In this document: positions 49,280 to 56,692 of the stretch, one piece after another
How the letters are laid out: every line of letters starts with the position of its first letter
Numbering within the stretch: the first letter of the stretch is position 1
Origin: DATIHT01 sp964348615
GTDB lineage: Bacteria > Patescibacteriota > Microgenomatia > Curtissbacterales > GWA2-41-24
Length of the DNA: 64,000 nucleotides
Direction of reading: 5' to 3'
NCBI GenBank assembly: GCA_964348615.1
Contig: CAYGDE010000001.1
Span: 14,158-78,157, forward strand
Translations under genes and position numbers: made by a program
The notes under the pieces: model-generated
The model's database searches: none
Told to the model about the DNA's origin: nothing
What the model saw: only the letters and a program-made list of their open reading frames with translations

Positions 49280-50038
49280 ATGCCGACCATACTTGGAATA
49301 AAAGGAAACATGACAAACCGCTACAGTTCGCGGGGTCTTAGGGTACCTGTAACCATTGTACAAGCGAGTCCAAATACAGTCGTTGAAGTCAAAAAAGATA
49401 AAATTTTGGTTGGTCTTGGTGTTACAAAAAAGATCAAAAAACCTCAAAATGGCATTGTTACCAAAATTGGTCTTATGCCAAGATATTTAAAAGAAATTAA
49501 AAAAGACTCCGCCGCAGGCGGAGAAATTAAAGTCGGCGACAAAATAACAGTTGCCGCGTTTGCGCTTGGAGATGCAGTTTCTGTAACAGGTACCACCAAA
49601 GGTCATGGTTTTGCAGGTGGTGTAAAAAGATGGGGTTTCCATGGAGGTCCAAAAACTCACGGGCAATCCGACAGACACAGAGCACCAGGGTCAATAGGTC
49701 AAGGAACCACACCAGGAAGAGTTTACAAAGGAAAACACATGGCAGGCCATTTTGGCAATGTACAAATTACAACAACCGGTTTGGAAGTAATTGCAATAGA
49801 CGCGGCTAATAATTTGCTTCTAATAAAAGGTGCAGTGCCCGGTGCAAAAAATGGGTTTTTAATAGTAGAAAAAACAGGCAAAGTTAAAAAATACGTAGCC
49901 CCGCCAGAAGAAAAACCAAAGGAAGATGAAAAAGAGTCAAATGAGTCAAAGGGAGAAGAAAAAGAGAACAAAAAAGAGGAAAAACAAGAAGTAAAAGAAG
50001 AGAAGATTGAAGAAAAAAAGGAAGAGGTTAAGGAGTAA
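49280..50038 (+). CDS. rplC: Large ribosomal subunit protein uL3 with acidic/basic tail
   Basis: 252 residues. KGHGFAGGVKRWGFHGGPKTHGQSDRHRAPGSIGQGTTPGRVYKG is the L3 core, HFGNVQITTTGLEVI follows. The last 45 residues are a Lys/Glu repeat tail (EEKPKEDEKESNES onward) not found in most L3 proteins. A CTCCGCC-GCA-GGCGGAG palindrome (49507-49523) codes for Ser-Ala-Ala-Gly-Gly-Glu in frame. L3 contacts the peptidyl transferase centre. Confidence 0.95.
   Translation: MPTILGIKGNMTNRYSSRGLRVPVTIVQASPNTVVEVKKDKILVGLGVTKKIKKPQNGIVTKIGLMPRYLKEIKKDSAAGGEIKVGDKITVAAFALGDAVSVTGTTKGHGFAGGVKRWGFHGGPKTHGQSDRHRAPGSIGQGTTPGRVYKGKHMAGHFGNVQITTTGLEVIAIDAANNLLLIKGAVPGAKNGFLIVEKTGKVKKYVAPPEEKPKEDEKESNESKGEEKENKKEEKQEVKEEKIEEKKEEVKE
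49507..49523. repeat. In-frame palindrome inside rplC
   Basis: CTCCGCC, GCA, GGCGGAG: a perfect 7-bp stem, unusually GC-rich for this gene, encoding residues about 76-81. Confidence 0.6.
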
Positions 50039-50040
50039 AA

Positions 50041-50814
50041 ATGGCAGAAAAAAGAGCAGTTAAAACTAAAACAATATCAAGTCCAAAATCGACAGAACCA
50101 GCGGTTACAAAAAAGTCCTCTCTGTCATTGCGAGCGAAGAGAAGCAATCTATCCCCTGCTGTCATTCCCGCAAAAGCGGGAATCCAGAAAGCTAGCGGTC
50201 TCACCGTTCCGGTTTTCGACATAAATGGCAAAAGCGCAGGAACTATTACTTTGCCAAAAGAAATCTTTGGACAAAAAGTGGGGAAAAATCTTCTTGCCCA
50301 AGCAATTCGCGTCTACCAGGCAAATAGTATTGCCCACACTGCTCATACCAAAACCCGAGGCGAAGTAAGAGGCGGAGGAAAAAAACCTTGGCGCCAAAAA
50401 GGCACTGGTAGGGCAAGAGCAGGGTCAAGCAGGTCCCCTCTTTGGGTTGGTGGCGGTACAACTTTTGGTCCGAGGAAAAATGAAAAAGAACTAAAACTAC
50501 CCCAAAAAATGCGCAAAAAAGCTCTCATCTACGCTCTTTCCGAAAAAACACAATCAAATCAAATAAAAATCATTTCTGGCATCGAAAAAATCGAACCAAA
50601 GACAAAAATCATTTCTAATCTACTTAGTAAGTTAGAAACAAAAGGGCGATCTTTATTGGTAACCTCGCAAAATCCGCCAGCTGGCGGAATTAAATTAGCA
50701 TCAAGGAACATACCAAATCTTAAATTAACTGCCCCTCAAAACCTTAACGCTTACGAAGTTTTAAAAAATAACCAAATATTAATATCAAAAGAAGCAGTTG
50801 CACTTTTTAAATAA
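50041..50814 (+). CDS. rplD: Large ribosomal subunit protein uL4 with repeat-derived N-terminal insert
   Basis: 257 residues against about 205. The normal L4 begins near residue 55 (VPVFDINGKSAG) and includes TKTRGEVRGGGKKPWRQKGTGRARAGSSRSP, the L4 exit-tunnel loop region. Ahead of it is a 54-residue extension whose residues 28-49 are encoded by two palindromic repeat elements (50124-50187), giving the tell-tale VIPAKAGIQ peptide. A second palindrome (50673-50688) codes for residues 211-216. The start at 50041, 2 nt after rplC, is the only one upstream of the L4 core. Confidence 0.93.
   Translation: MAEKRAVKTKTISSPKSTEPAVTKKSSLSLRAKRSNLSPAVIPAKAGIQKASGLTVPVFDINGKSAGTITLPKEIFGQKVGKNLLAQAIRVYQANSIAHTAHTKTRGEVRGGGKKPWRQKGTGRARAGSSRSPLWVGGGTTFGPRKNEKELKLPQKMRKKALIYALSEKTQSNQIKIISGIEKIEPKTKIISNLLSKLETKGRSLLVTSQNPPAGGIKLASRNIPNLKLTAPQNLNAYEVLKNNQILISKEAVALFK
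50124..50187. repeat. Two palindromic repeat elements inserted in frame in rplD
   Basis: Element 1 (50124-50150) has ATTGC (50127-50131) and GCAAT (50144-50148) around CGAGCGAAG. Element 2 (50161-50187) has a perfect 8-bp stem ATTCCCGC (50164-50171), AAAA, GCGGGAAT (50176-50183). Both are of the TCATTGCGAGCGAAG and GTCATTCCCGC kinds known as dispersed palindromes in many bacteria, including Rickettsia, where such elements also sit inside genes. The reading frame stays open through both. Confidence 0.85.
50673..50688. repeat. Perfect 16-bp palindrome inside rplD
   Basis: TCCGCCAGCTGGCGGA is fully self-complementary and encodes part of NPPAGGI in a surface loop of L4. Confidence 0.65.
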
Positions 50815-51180
50815 ATGAAAATCATAAACTTTATCAAAAGCCCAATACTTTCCGAAAAAGCCTACAAACAAATGGAAAAAGGTGCTTACACGTTTCTCGT
50901 TGAAAAAGGTGCAAATAAAGCAAATATCAAAAAGGCAATTGCAAGCCATTTTTCCGTAAAGGTAAAAAAAGTTAATATCACGATGATGCAGCCAAAAACC
51001 AAAAAAATCGCCAGAACAAGAAAAACAACAACTGTTGGAGGGGGTAAAAAAGCAACTGTTTGGCTTGAAAAAGGCCAGACAATTACCAACCTTTTACCAA
51101 AGTCAGAAAGCAAAAAGCCAACTAAAAAAAGCGGTGAAAAGGAAATAGAAAAATCATCGGTGGAAGGAAGGGAAGGATAA
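50815..51180 (+). CDS. rplW: Large ribosomal subunit protein uL23
   Basis: 121 residues. Opening IKSPILSEKAYKQMEKGAYTF and AIASHFSVKVKKVNITMMQPKTKK are typical; the last 25 residues are an added Lys/Glu/Ser tail. L23 lies at the exit tunnel and docks SRP and trigger factor. It begins directly after the rplD stop. Confidence 0.95.
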   Translation: MKIINFIKSPILSEKAYKQMEKGAYTFLVEKGANKANIKKAIASHFSVKVKKVNITMMQPKTKKIARTRKTTTVGGGKKATVWLEKGQTITNLLPKSESKKPTKKSGEKEIEKSSVEGREG

Positions 51181-52005
51181 ATGCCTGTTAAAACTTATCG
51201 GGGCGGAACCCCAAGCCAAAGATTTAAATCGACGTTGGTGTTTGGAGACATCACCAAAACCGTACCAGAAAAATCATTAATTGGCCGAATTTTAAGAACT
51301 GGTGGCAGGACCAACGGAAAACTTACTGTTCGAGGAATTAGCGGTGGCGCAAAAAGAAATTTTAGATATATCGATTTCAAACGTGACAAAAGAGGAATAA
51401 TTGCAAAAGTAGCTGCAATTGAATACGACCCAAACCGCACAGCCAATATTGCACTTTTGCACTACAAAGACGGCGAAAAAAGGTATATACTTGCGCCTCT
51501 GGGCTTAAAAGTTGGAACAGAGATTCAATCTTCTGACTCAGTTGCAGTTAAACCAGGCAATTCTATGCCTCTTGGCAAAATGCCAGTCGGAACAGTAGTT
51601 CACAACGTAGAGCTTACTCCGGGTAAAGGCGGCCAAATAGTGAGAAGTGCCGGCGCAGGAGCCATTGTTGCAGCCAAAGAAGGCAACTGGGTACACTTGA
51701 AGCTTCCTTCCAAAGAAGTAAGGAAAATACACGACACCTGCTTTGCCACAATTGGCCAAGTTGGGAACATCGATTGGAAAAACGTAGTTTTAGGTAAAGC
51801 TGGAACGTCAAGGCATATGGGTAGGAAAGGTAAAGTTCGAGGTGTTGCACAGGATCCACGGTCTCACCCACACGGTGGAGGAGAAGCAAAGTCTGGTACT
51901 GGTATGCATCCAAAAACTAAGTGGGGCAAACCAGCCATGGGTAACAGAACTAGAAACAAAAACAAACCGTCAAGCCGATTCATTTTGGTAAGGAGAAAGA
52001 AATAA
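51181..52005 (+). CDS. rplB: Large ribosomal subunit protein uL2
   Basis: 274 residues, normal length. RGISGGAKRNFRYIDFKRDKRGI, GNSMPLGKMPVGTVVHNVELTPGKGGQIVRSAGAGA and the C-terminal GVAQDPRSHPHGGGEAKSGTGM with the conserved histidine. Essential for peptidyl transfer and subunit joining. Begins directly after rplW; its stop overlaps the rpsS ATG by one base. Confidence 0.97.
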   Translation: MPVKTYRGGTPSQRFKSTLVFGDITKTVPEKSLIGRILRTGGRTNGKLTVRGISGGAKRNFRYIDFKRDKRGIIAKVAAIEYDPNRTANIALLHYKDGEKRYILAPLGLKVGTEIQSSDSVAVKPGNSMPLGKMPVGTVVHNVELTPGKGGQIVRSAGAGAIVAAKEGNWVHLKLPSKEVRKIHDTCFATIGQVGNIDWKNVVLGKAGTSRHMGRKGKVRGVAQDPRSHPHGGGEAKSGTGMHPKTKWGKPAMGNRTRNKNKPSSRFILVRRKK

Positions 52006-52289
52006 TGGCAAGATCTAGTAAAAAAGGTCCATACGTGGACGAAAAATTAACAAAAAAAGTTATGGCGCAGAAAACGTCTGGTCAAAAGGCGGCCATAAAA
52101 ACTTGGGCCAGAAACAGCCAAATTTCACCGGACTTTGTGAACCATACTTTTTCTGTGCACAATGGCAGAATTTTTATAAACGTTTTCGTTTCCGAACCGA
52201 TGGTTGGCCACCGTCTTGGAGAATTTGCACCAACTAGAACTTTTAGGGGTCACGGAAAGATAACCGAAAAGGCAACAGCTAAAAAATAA
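52005..52289 (+). CDS. rpsS: Small ribosomal subunit protein uS19
   Basis: 94 residues. ARSSKKGPYVDEKLTKKV start, ARNSQISPDFVNHTFSVHNGRIF and GHRLGEFAPTRTFRGHGK. It binds the 30S head near S13, whose gene is at 60963. Standard length. Confidence 0.96.
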   Translation: MARSSKKGPYVDEKLTKKVMAQKTSGQKAAIKTWARNSQISPDFVNHTFSVHNGRIFINVFVSEPMVGHRLGEFAPTRTFRGHGKITEKATAKK

Positions 52290-52292
52290 TAT

Positions 52293-52694
52293 ATGACAAC
52301 AGCAACTTCAACAGCTAAAAACTTAAGAATATCTCAAAAAAAGATGGGTTTTCTAGTCGACCAAATTAAAAAAATGTCGCCGCAGCAAGCCATCGACATT
52401 TTGGCATTTACCAATAAAGCTTCAAGCCAGCCTTTAAAAAAGGTCATCGGCTCAGCAATTGCCAATGCCAAAAATAATTTAGGCTTAGACCAAAACAGTC
52501 TAAAATTTAAAGCCATTTTAATAGAAAGAGGGCCAGCGTTTAAAAGATTTCGGCCGGTTTCCCGGGGAAGAGCCCACTCTATATTAAAGCGGACAACGCA
52601 CTTAACAGTAACATTAGAAGGAGAACAAACAAAGAAAGTTACACCAGTAACAAATGAGTCAAATGTTGCAAGGGAGTCAAAGGAGAAGAAGTAA
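52293..52694 (+). CDS. rplV: Large ribosomal subunit protein uL22
   Basis: 133 residues. NLRISQKKMGFLVDQIKKMSPQQAIDIL, SAIANAKNNLGLDQNSL, and the tunnel-lining loop RGPAFKRFRPVSRGRAHSILKRTTH are all present. An extra charged C-terminal tail (about 20 residues, NESNVARESKEKK) follows. Starts 3 nt after rpsS. Confidence 0.95.
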   Translation: MTTATSTAKNLRISQKKMGFLVDQIKKMSPQQAIDILAFTNKASSQPLKKVIGSAIANAKNNLGLDQNSLKFKAILIERGPAFKRFRPVSRGRAHSILKRTTHLTVTLEGEQTKKVTPVTNESNVARESKEKK

Positions 52695-52701
52695 ATGAAA
52701 A

Positions 52702-52729
52702 ACTACAAACTACAAACTATAAACTATAA
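52702..52729 (+). repeat. Four tandem copies of a 7-mer between rplV and rpsC
   Basis: ACTACAA twice then ACTATAA twice. The run contains no G. It lies just before the rpsC ribosome-binding site and could vary in copy number. Confidence 0.7.
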
Positions 52730-52752
52730 ACTTGCGACTGAAAGGAGCACTT

Positions 52753-53394
52753 GTGGGACAAAAAGTTAATCCAACCGGTTTTAGGCTTGGTACAGTTTAC
52801 ACTTGGAGTTCGCGCTGGTTTGCTCAAAACCCTCACGTATACGCCAAGCAGCTTTTAGAAGATCAGCAAATGCGCAAGTTCTTAATGGAAAACTTAAAAG
52901 CAGCTGGTATTTGCAAGGTTGAAATTGAAAGGTCTTTTGACAAAAGAACAATTTTTTTGCACGTATCAAGGCCTGGAGTAGCAATAGGCAGAGGTGGGAC
53001 CGGGATAGAACAATTAAAAGCGAATCTTTTGAAAAAGTTCAAAATTAAAGACGCAGGCAAAATGGAAATTAAGTTCGAAGAAGTAAAAGCGCCAGACTTG
53101 AATGCTTATTTAGTTGCAGTTAACATTGCAGATCAGCTTGCAAGACGTATTCCTTTTAGAAGGATTATGAACCAGTCTTTGGAAAGGGTCAAAAGGTCGG
53201 GCGCAAAAGGAGTAAGAATTTCTCTTGCCGGAAGACTCGGTGGTTCAGAAATTGCCAGGCGCGAAACCTTAAAAGACGGTTCAATTCCGCTGCACACAAT
53301 AAGAGCAATTATTGATTATGGACAAGTAGACGCCAAAGTCCCAAAAGCTGGAATTGTTGGCATAAAAGTCTGGATAAATAAGGGTGAGAGCTAA
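52753..53394 (+). CDS. rpsC: Small ribosomal subunit protein uS3
   Basis: 213 residues from GTG 52753, chosen because AAAGGAG (52741-52747) lies 5 nt upstream and homologues start GQKV-N/H-P; the ATG at 52732 would add seven codons and swallow the Shine-Dalgarno. KH domain with RPGVAIGRGGTGIEQLK, C-terminal RRIPFRRIMNQSLERVKRSGAKGVRISLAGRLGGSEIAR. S3 forms the mRNA entry site. A short synonymous copy of its final codons may follow at 53429-53443. Confidence 0.95.
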   Translation: MGQKVNPTGFRLGTVYTWSSRWFAQNPHVYAKQLLEDQQMRKFLMENLKAAGICKVEIERSFDKRTIFLHVSRPGVAIGRGGTGIEQLKANLLKKFKIKDAGKMEIKFEEVKAPDLNAYLVAVNIADQLARRIPFRRIMNQSLERVKRSGAKGVRISLAGRLGGSEIARRETLKDGSIPLHTIRAIIDYGQVDAKVPKAGIVGIKVWINKGES

Positions 53395-53409
53395 AGATCT
53401 CCCCCTTGC

Positions 53410-53443
53410 GAGAACTTACAGTTCTCTAAAAGGTGAAAGTTAA
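53410..53443 (+). repeat. Hairpin and possible duplicated rpsC tail
   Basis: GAGAACT (53410-53416), TAC, AGTTCTC (53420-53426) form a perfect hairpin; right after it AAA GGT GAA AGT TAA (53429-53443) reads KGES-stop, the same end as rpsC (AAG GGT GAG AGC TAA) with three synonymous differences. Short, so chance is possible. Confidence 0.4.
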
Positions 53444-53455
53444 GAAAGGAAATTT

Positions 53456-53860
53456 ATGTTAGCGCCGAAAAGAGCAAAGTATAGAAAGCAATTTAGAAAT
53501 AAAAGAGGAGGCGTGGCAACACGCGGTACATCTCTTGCCTTTGGCTCATATGGTCTAAAAAGCGAAGAAGCTGCTTGGATTACTGCAAGGCAAATCGAAG
53601 CAGCCAGGCGTGCAATGACTCATTACACCAAAAGAGGTGGCCGTATTTGGATTAGGATTTTTCCAGACAAACCTATTACCAAAAAACCAGCAGAAACCCG
53701 TATGGGTTCTGGAAAAGGAGAAGTAGACCAATATGTAGCAGTTGTAAAACCGGGAGTTATACTTTTTGAAATGGGAGCAATTGAAGGGACAATCGCAACT
53801 GAAGCACTAAGGCTCGCTGCATATAAATTGCCAATAAAAACAAGAATAATATCAAAATGA
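53456..53860 (+). CDS. rplP: Large ribosomal subunit protein uL16
   Basis: 134 residues. LAPKRAKYRKQFRNKRGGVATRGTSLAFGSYGLKS start, RRAMTHYTKRGGRIWIRIFPDKPITKKPAETRMGSGKGEVDQYVAVVKPG core. Helps position A-site tRNA. Stop overlaps the rpmC ATG by 4 nt; GAAAGGAAA supplies a ribosome-binding site. Confidence 0.96.
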   Translation: MLAPKRAKYRKQFRNKRGGVATRGTSLAFGSYGLKSEEAAWITARQIEAARRAMTHYTKRGGRIWIRIFPDKPITKKPAETRMGSGKGEVDQYVAVVKPGVILFEMGAIEGTIATEALRLAAYKLPIKTRIISK

Positions 53861-54090
53861 AAAAGAAAGATTTACAAGATTTAAAGACAGGCAGCACACA
53901 AAAGCTAAAAAAAGTAATTGTAGACACAGAAGCTGAAATTGCAAAGCTTAACCTAGATAGCCAAAAAGAAAAGTCTAAAAACGTACACATAGTTCGCCAA
54001 AAGCGAAAAGACATAGCAAAGGCAATGACAATACTTGCTCAAAAATTATTTGAAGAAAAATCTAAGGAGGCAACAAATGTCGCAAAGTAA
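53857..54090 (+). CDS. rpmC: Large ribosomal subunit protein uL29
   Basis: 77 residues, two helices; MKKKDLQDLKTGSTQKLKK start and the typical HIVRQKRKDIAKAMTIL. L29 sits near the exit tunnel next to L23. Overlaps rplP by 4 nt and rpsQ by 14 nt. Confidence 0.92.
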   Translation: MKKKDLQDLKTGSTQKLKKVIVDTEAEIAKLNLDSQKEKSKNVHIVRQKRKDIAKAMTILAQKLFEEKSKEATNVAK

Positions 54091-54307
54091 AACCGGTACA
54101 GTCGATTCAGCAAAAATGCAAAAGACTATCGTTGTGAAAGTTGTGCAAAAAGTAAAGCATCCTTTTTACAAAAAATTGATAACTAAAACATCAACTTATA
54201 AAGCACATGATGAAATTGGAGTATCTGTTGGGCAAAAGGTAAAGATAGTAGAAACCAAACCAATATCAAAATCAGTCCATTTTAAAGTTGAGAAGGTCAT
54301 AAAATAA
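54077..54307 (+). CDS. rpsQ: Small ribosomal subunit protein uS17
   Basis: 76 residues from ATG 54077, with AAGGAGG at 54064-54070 inside rpmC; a longer frame upstream is rejected on this ground and by homology (starts near KTGTVDSAKMQKTIVV). OB-fold protein, KVKHPFYKKLITKTSTYKAHDE and the closing strand. Overlap with rpmC is 14 nt. Confidence 0.94.
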   Translation: MSQSKTGTVDSAKMQKTIVVKVVQKVKHPFYKKLITKTSTYKAHDEIGVSVGQKVKIVETKPISKSVHFKVEKVIK

Positions 54308-54308
54308 C

Positions 54309-54677
54309 ATGTTACAAAGACGCACAGTATTAAAAGTAGCAGATAACACCGGAGCAAAAAGCCTTTATATAATTGGCCTTGCAAAGGGTAGCGGTAAAAG
54401 GTTCGGCAAGTTAGGAGAGGTTGTTACTTGTGTTGTTCGGGGTGCAAACCCACTTGGTGCTGTAAAAGATCACGAAAAAGTAAAAGCTGTAATTGTCAGA
54501 ACCAAAAAAGAGACCGGTAGAAAAGACGGCTCATACATTCGTTTTTCAGACAATGCAGCAGTAATTATTGACGCAGCTAATGTACCAAGAGGAACGCGTG
54601 TGTTTGGCCCAATTGCTCAGGAAATAAAACAAAGAGGATTTGCCAAAATTGCATCACTTGCCAAGGAGGTCATCTAA
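54309..54677 (+). CDS. rplN: Large ribosomal subunit protein uL14
   Basis: 122 residues, standard. LQRRTVLKVADNTGAKSLYIIGLAKGSGKRFGKLGEVV, VVRTKKETGRKDGSYIRFSDNAAVII, RGTRVFGPIAQEIKQRGFAKIASLAKEVI. Binds 23S rRNA at the subunit interface. Confidence 0.97.
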   Translation: MLQRRTVLKVADNTGAKSLYIIGLAKGSGKRFGKLGEVVTCVVRGANPLGAVKDHEKVKAVIVRTKKETGRKDGSYIRFSDNAAVIIDAANVPRGTRVFGPIAQEIKQRGFAKIASLAKEVI

Positions 54678-54989
54678 ATGTATAAGTACAAAGTTGGTGA
54701 TCAAGTACAAGTAACAACAGGCAAAGACAAAGGCAAAAAAGGCAAGGTAGAAAAAGTTTTAGAGACTGAGAATAAACTTATTGTTTCGGGTGTTAATGTT
54801 TACAAAAGACACAGGAAAGTTTCAGCCAGACAAGCTGCTGGAATTTATGAAATAACCAGGCCAATATTGGCCTCAAAAGTTGCAATAATATGTCCAAAGT
54901 GTGGCAAATTAACAAGGGTTGGATTTCAAATGGATGGGAAAATTAAAATAAGAACTTGCAAAAAATGCAAAGGGACAATAACTGTCTAA
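54678..54989 (+). CDS. rplX: Large ribosomal subunit protein uL24
   Basis: 103 residues. KOW motif VGDQVQVTTGKDKGKKGKVEKVL, then NVYKRHRKVSARQAAGIYEITRPI and a C-terminal CPKCGKLTRV...CKKCKG four-cysteine zinc knuckle, which only some L24 proteins carry. Initiates 50S assembly. Starts right after rplN. Confidence 0.95.
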   Translation: MYKYKVGDQVQVTTGKDKGKKGKVEKVLETENKLIVSGVNVYKRHRKVSARQAAGIYEITRPILASKVAIICPKCGKLTRVGFQMDGKIKIRTCKKCKGTITV

Positions 54990-54996
54990 AAATAAT

Positions 54997-55542
54997 ATGG
55001 ATACCTATATACAAAAAAAATACAAGGAAGAAGTGCTGCCAAAACTAAAAGAAGAATTTGGTCTTAAAAATGATTTAGGGGCCCCCTATATCGAGAAAGT
55101 CGTTCTAAATATGGGTCTTGCTGAAGCTTCCGGCAACAAAGAAGTTATGGAAAAGGCAAGAGAGCAGTTAGCGCAAATAGCAGGCCAAAAGCCAAAAAAT
55201 ACAAAGGCAAAAAAAGCTATTTCAAATTTCAAACTAAGACAAGGAGACCAAATAGGGCTAATGGTAACCTTAAGGAAAAAAAAGGCTTGGGATTTTTTGG
55301 AAAAATTTATAAAGATAGTAATGCCAAGAATGAGAGATTTTAGAGGTCTTAGCAAAACAAATTTTGATGCAAATGGTAATTATAGTCTTGGGATAACTGA
55401 ACAAATACTTTTTCCCGAAATTGACTATTCTAAAATCGATAAGATAAGAGGACTCGTTTTGTCACTGGTAATTAAAAACAGCGATAAGGAAAAATCAGCA
55501 AGATTAATGGAACTATTAGGAGTTCCTTTTAAAAAGAATTAA
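54997..55542 (+). CDS. rplE: Large ribosomal subunit protein uL5
   Basis: 181 residues. YIEKVVLNMGLAEASGNKEVMEKAREQLAQIAGQKPKNTKAKKAISNFKLRQGDQIG and MPRMRDFRGLSKTNFDANGNYSLGITEQILFPEI match the family throughout. Binds 5S rRNA in the central protuberance. Normal length. Confidence 0.97.
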   Translation: MDTYIQKKYKEEVLPKLKEEFGLKNDLGAPYIEKVVLNMGLAEASGNKEVMEKAREQLAQIAGQKPKNTKAKKAISNFKLRQGDQIGLMVTLRKKKAWDFLEKFIKIVMPRMRDFRGLSKTNFDANGNYSLGITEQILFPEIDYSKIDKIRGLVLSLVIKNSDKEKSARLMELLGVPFKKN

Positions 55543-55566
55543 AAATGAAAACAATTAAGTGAATTT

Positions 55567-55752
55567 ATGGCAAAAACATCTAAAATTGTAAAAAATAATA
55601 AAGTTCAAAAATTCGAAGTACGGCATCGGAATAGATGTCACTTATGCGGAAGACCAAGAGCGTACCTAAGATTATTTGGTATATGTCGTATTTGTTTCAG
55701 AAAACTTGCCCACAAAGGAGAGATACCAGGGGTAACTAAATCATCTTGGTAA
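55567..55752 (+). CDS. rpsN: Small ribosomal subunit protein uS14, zinc-binding type
   Basis: 61 residues with CHLCGRP and CRICFRKLAHKGEIPGV: the four-cysteine, short (type Z) S14. Binds the 30S head. It sits between rplE and rpsH as usual in spc operons. Confidence 0.96.
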   Translation: MAKTSKIVKNNKVQKFEVRHRNRCHLCGRPRAYLRLFGICRICFRKLAHKGEIPGVTKSSW

Positions 55753-55759
55753 AAATTAT

Positions 55760-56134
55760 ATGGATCCAATAGCAGATATGTTAATTGCAATTAAAAACGG
55801 TTACATGGCCAAAAAGCCAAAAATTGCCATGCCTTATTCAAAATTTAAGTTAGCGGTGGCAAAAGTGTTGGAAAAAGAAAAATTTGTCCAAAAAGTTGAA
55901 ATGCAGGACAAGGTTATTGAAATCGAATTAATTTATGAAAATAAAAAACCAAAAATTGAAAATATTAAAAAAATGTCTAAATTAGGACTGCGCGTTTACG
56001 TTAAAAGTAAAAACATTAAATCGATAAGAGGGGGGAGAGGTTTGACAATTATTTCAACCCCTCAAGGTGTAATGAGTGGCAAAGAAGCAAGGGCCAAAAA
56101 TTTAGGAGGAGAGTTAATCTGCCAAATTTGGTAG
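55760..56134 (+). CDS. rpsH: Small ribosomal subunit protein uS8
   Basis: 124 residues. DPIADMLIAIKNGYMAKKPKIAMPYSKFKLAVAKVL, SKLGLRVYVKSKNIKSIRGGRGLTIISTPQGVMSGKEARAKNLGGELICQIW. Key 16S rRNA-binding protein and, in E. coli, the translational repressor of the spc operon. Confidence 0.96.
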   Translation: MDPIADMLIAIKNGYMAKKPKIAMPYSKFKLAVAKVLEKEKFVQKVEMQDKVIEIELIYENKKPKIENIKKMSKLGLRVYVKSKNIKSIRGGRGLTIISTPQGVMSGKEARAKNLGGELICQIW

Positions 56135-56145
56135 ATTAAAAAACG

Positions 56146-56688
56146 ATGTCAAAAATAGGTAAACAACCAGTACAAGTTCCACAAGGGGTAAACGTTGCAG
56201 TGGAAAATATGCATGTTGCAGTTAGTGGGCCGAAAGGCAATCTTGTTTTCATGCTAAGGCCAGAAGTAAATGTTGAATTAAAAGATACAAATGTTGTAGT
56301 TACTCGAAAAAACGAGACCAAACTAGCCAAATCGTTGCATGGTTTAACAAGAAGTGTTATTGCAAATATGGTAAAAGGAGTACAAGATGGTCATCAGAAA
56401 GTTTTAGAATTGGTAGGTGTCGGTTATCGCGCAACCAAACAAGGAGAGAATTTAGTCCTTAATGTTGGCTATTCTCACCCTGTAATTATCGACCAAATAC
56501 CCGGTATTCAAATAGAAACAAAAGAAAATAAAATAATTGTTTCTGGTGCAGATAAAGTTCTAGTCGGAGAAACAGCCGCAAAAATCCGAAGAGTCCGCCC
56601 ACCTGAACCTTATAAAGGAAAAGGGATTAAATACTCAGGCGAACACATAAGACGAAAAGCAGGTAAAGCTCAGAAAGCGGCAGCATAA
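56146..56688 (+). CDS. rplF: Large ribosomal subunit protein uL6
   Basis: 180 residues. SKIGKQPVQVPQGV start, RSVIANMVKGVQDGHQKVLELVGVGYRA, and the closing RRVRPPEPYKGKGIKYSGEHIRRKAGKA. Lies near the sarcin-ricin loop. Normal length. Confidence 0.97.
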   Translation: MSKIGKQPVQVPQGVNVAVENMHVAVSGPKGNLVFMLRPEVNVELKDTNVVVTRKNETKLAKSLHGLTRSVIANMVKGVQDGHQKVLELVGVGYRATKQGENLVLNVGYSHPVIIDQIPGIQIETKENKIIVSGADKVLVGETAAKIRRVRPPEPYKGKGIKYSGEHIRRKAGKAQKAAA

Positions 56689-56692
56689 AAAC

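Noticed and set aside
50041..50200. Idea that L4 really starts after the repeat elements
   Set aside because: No ATG, GTG or TTG start with a ribosome-binding site occurs between the repeats and the L4 core, while ATG 50041 follows the rplC stop by 2 nt.
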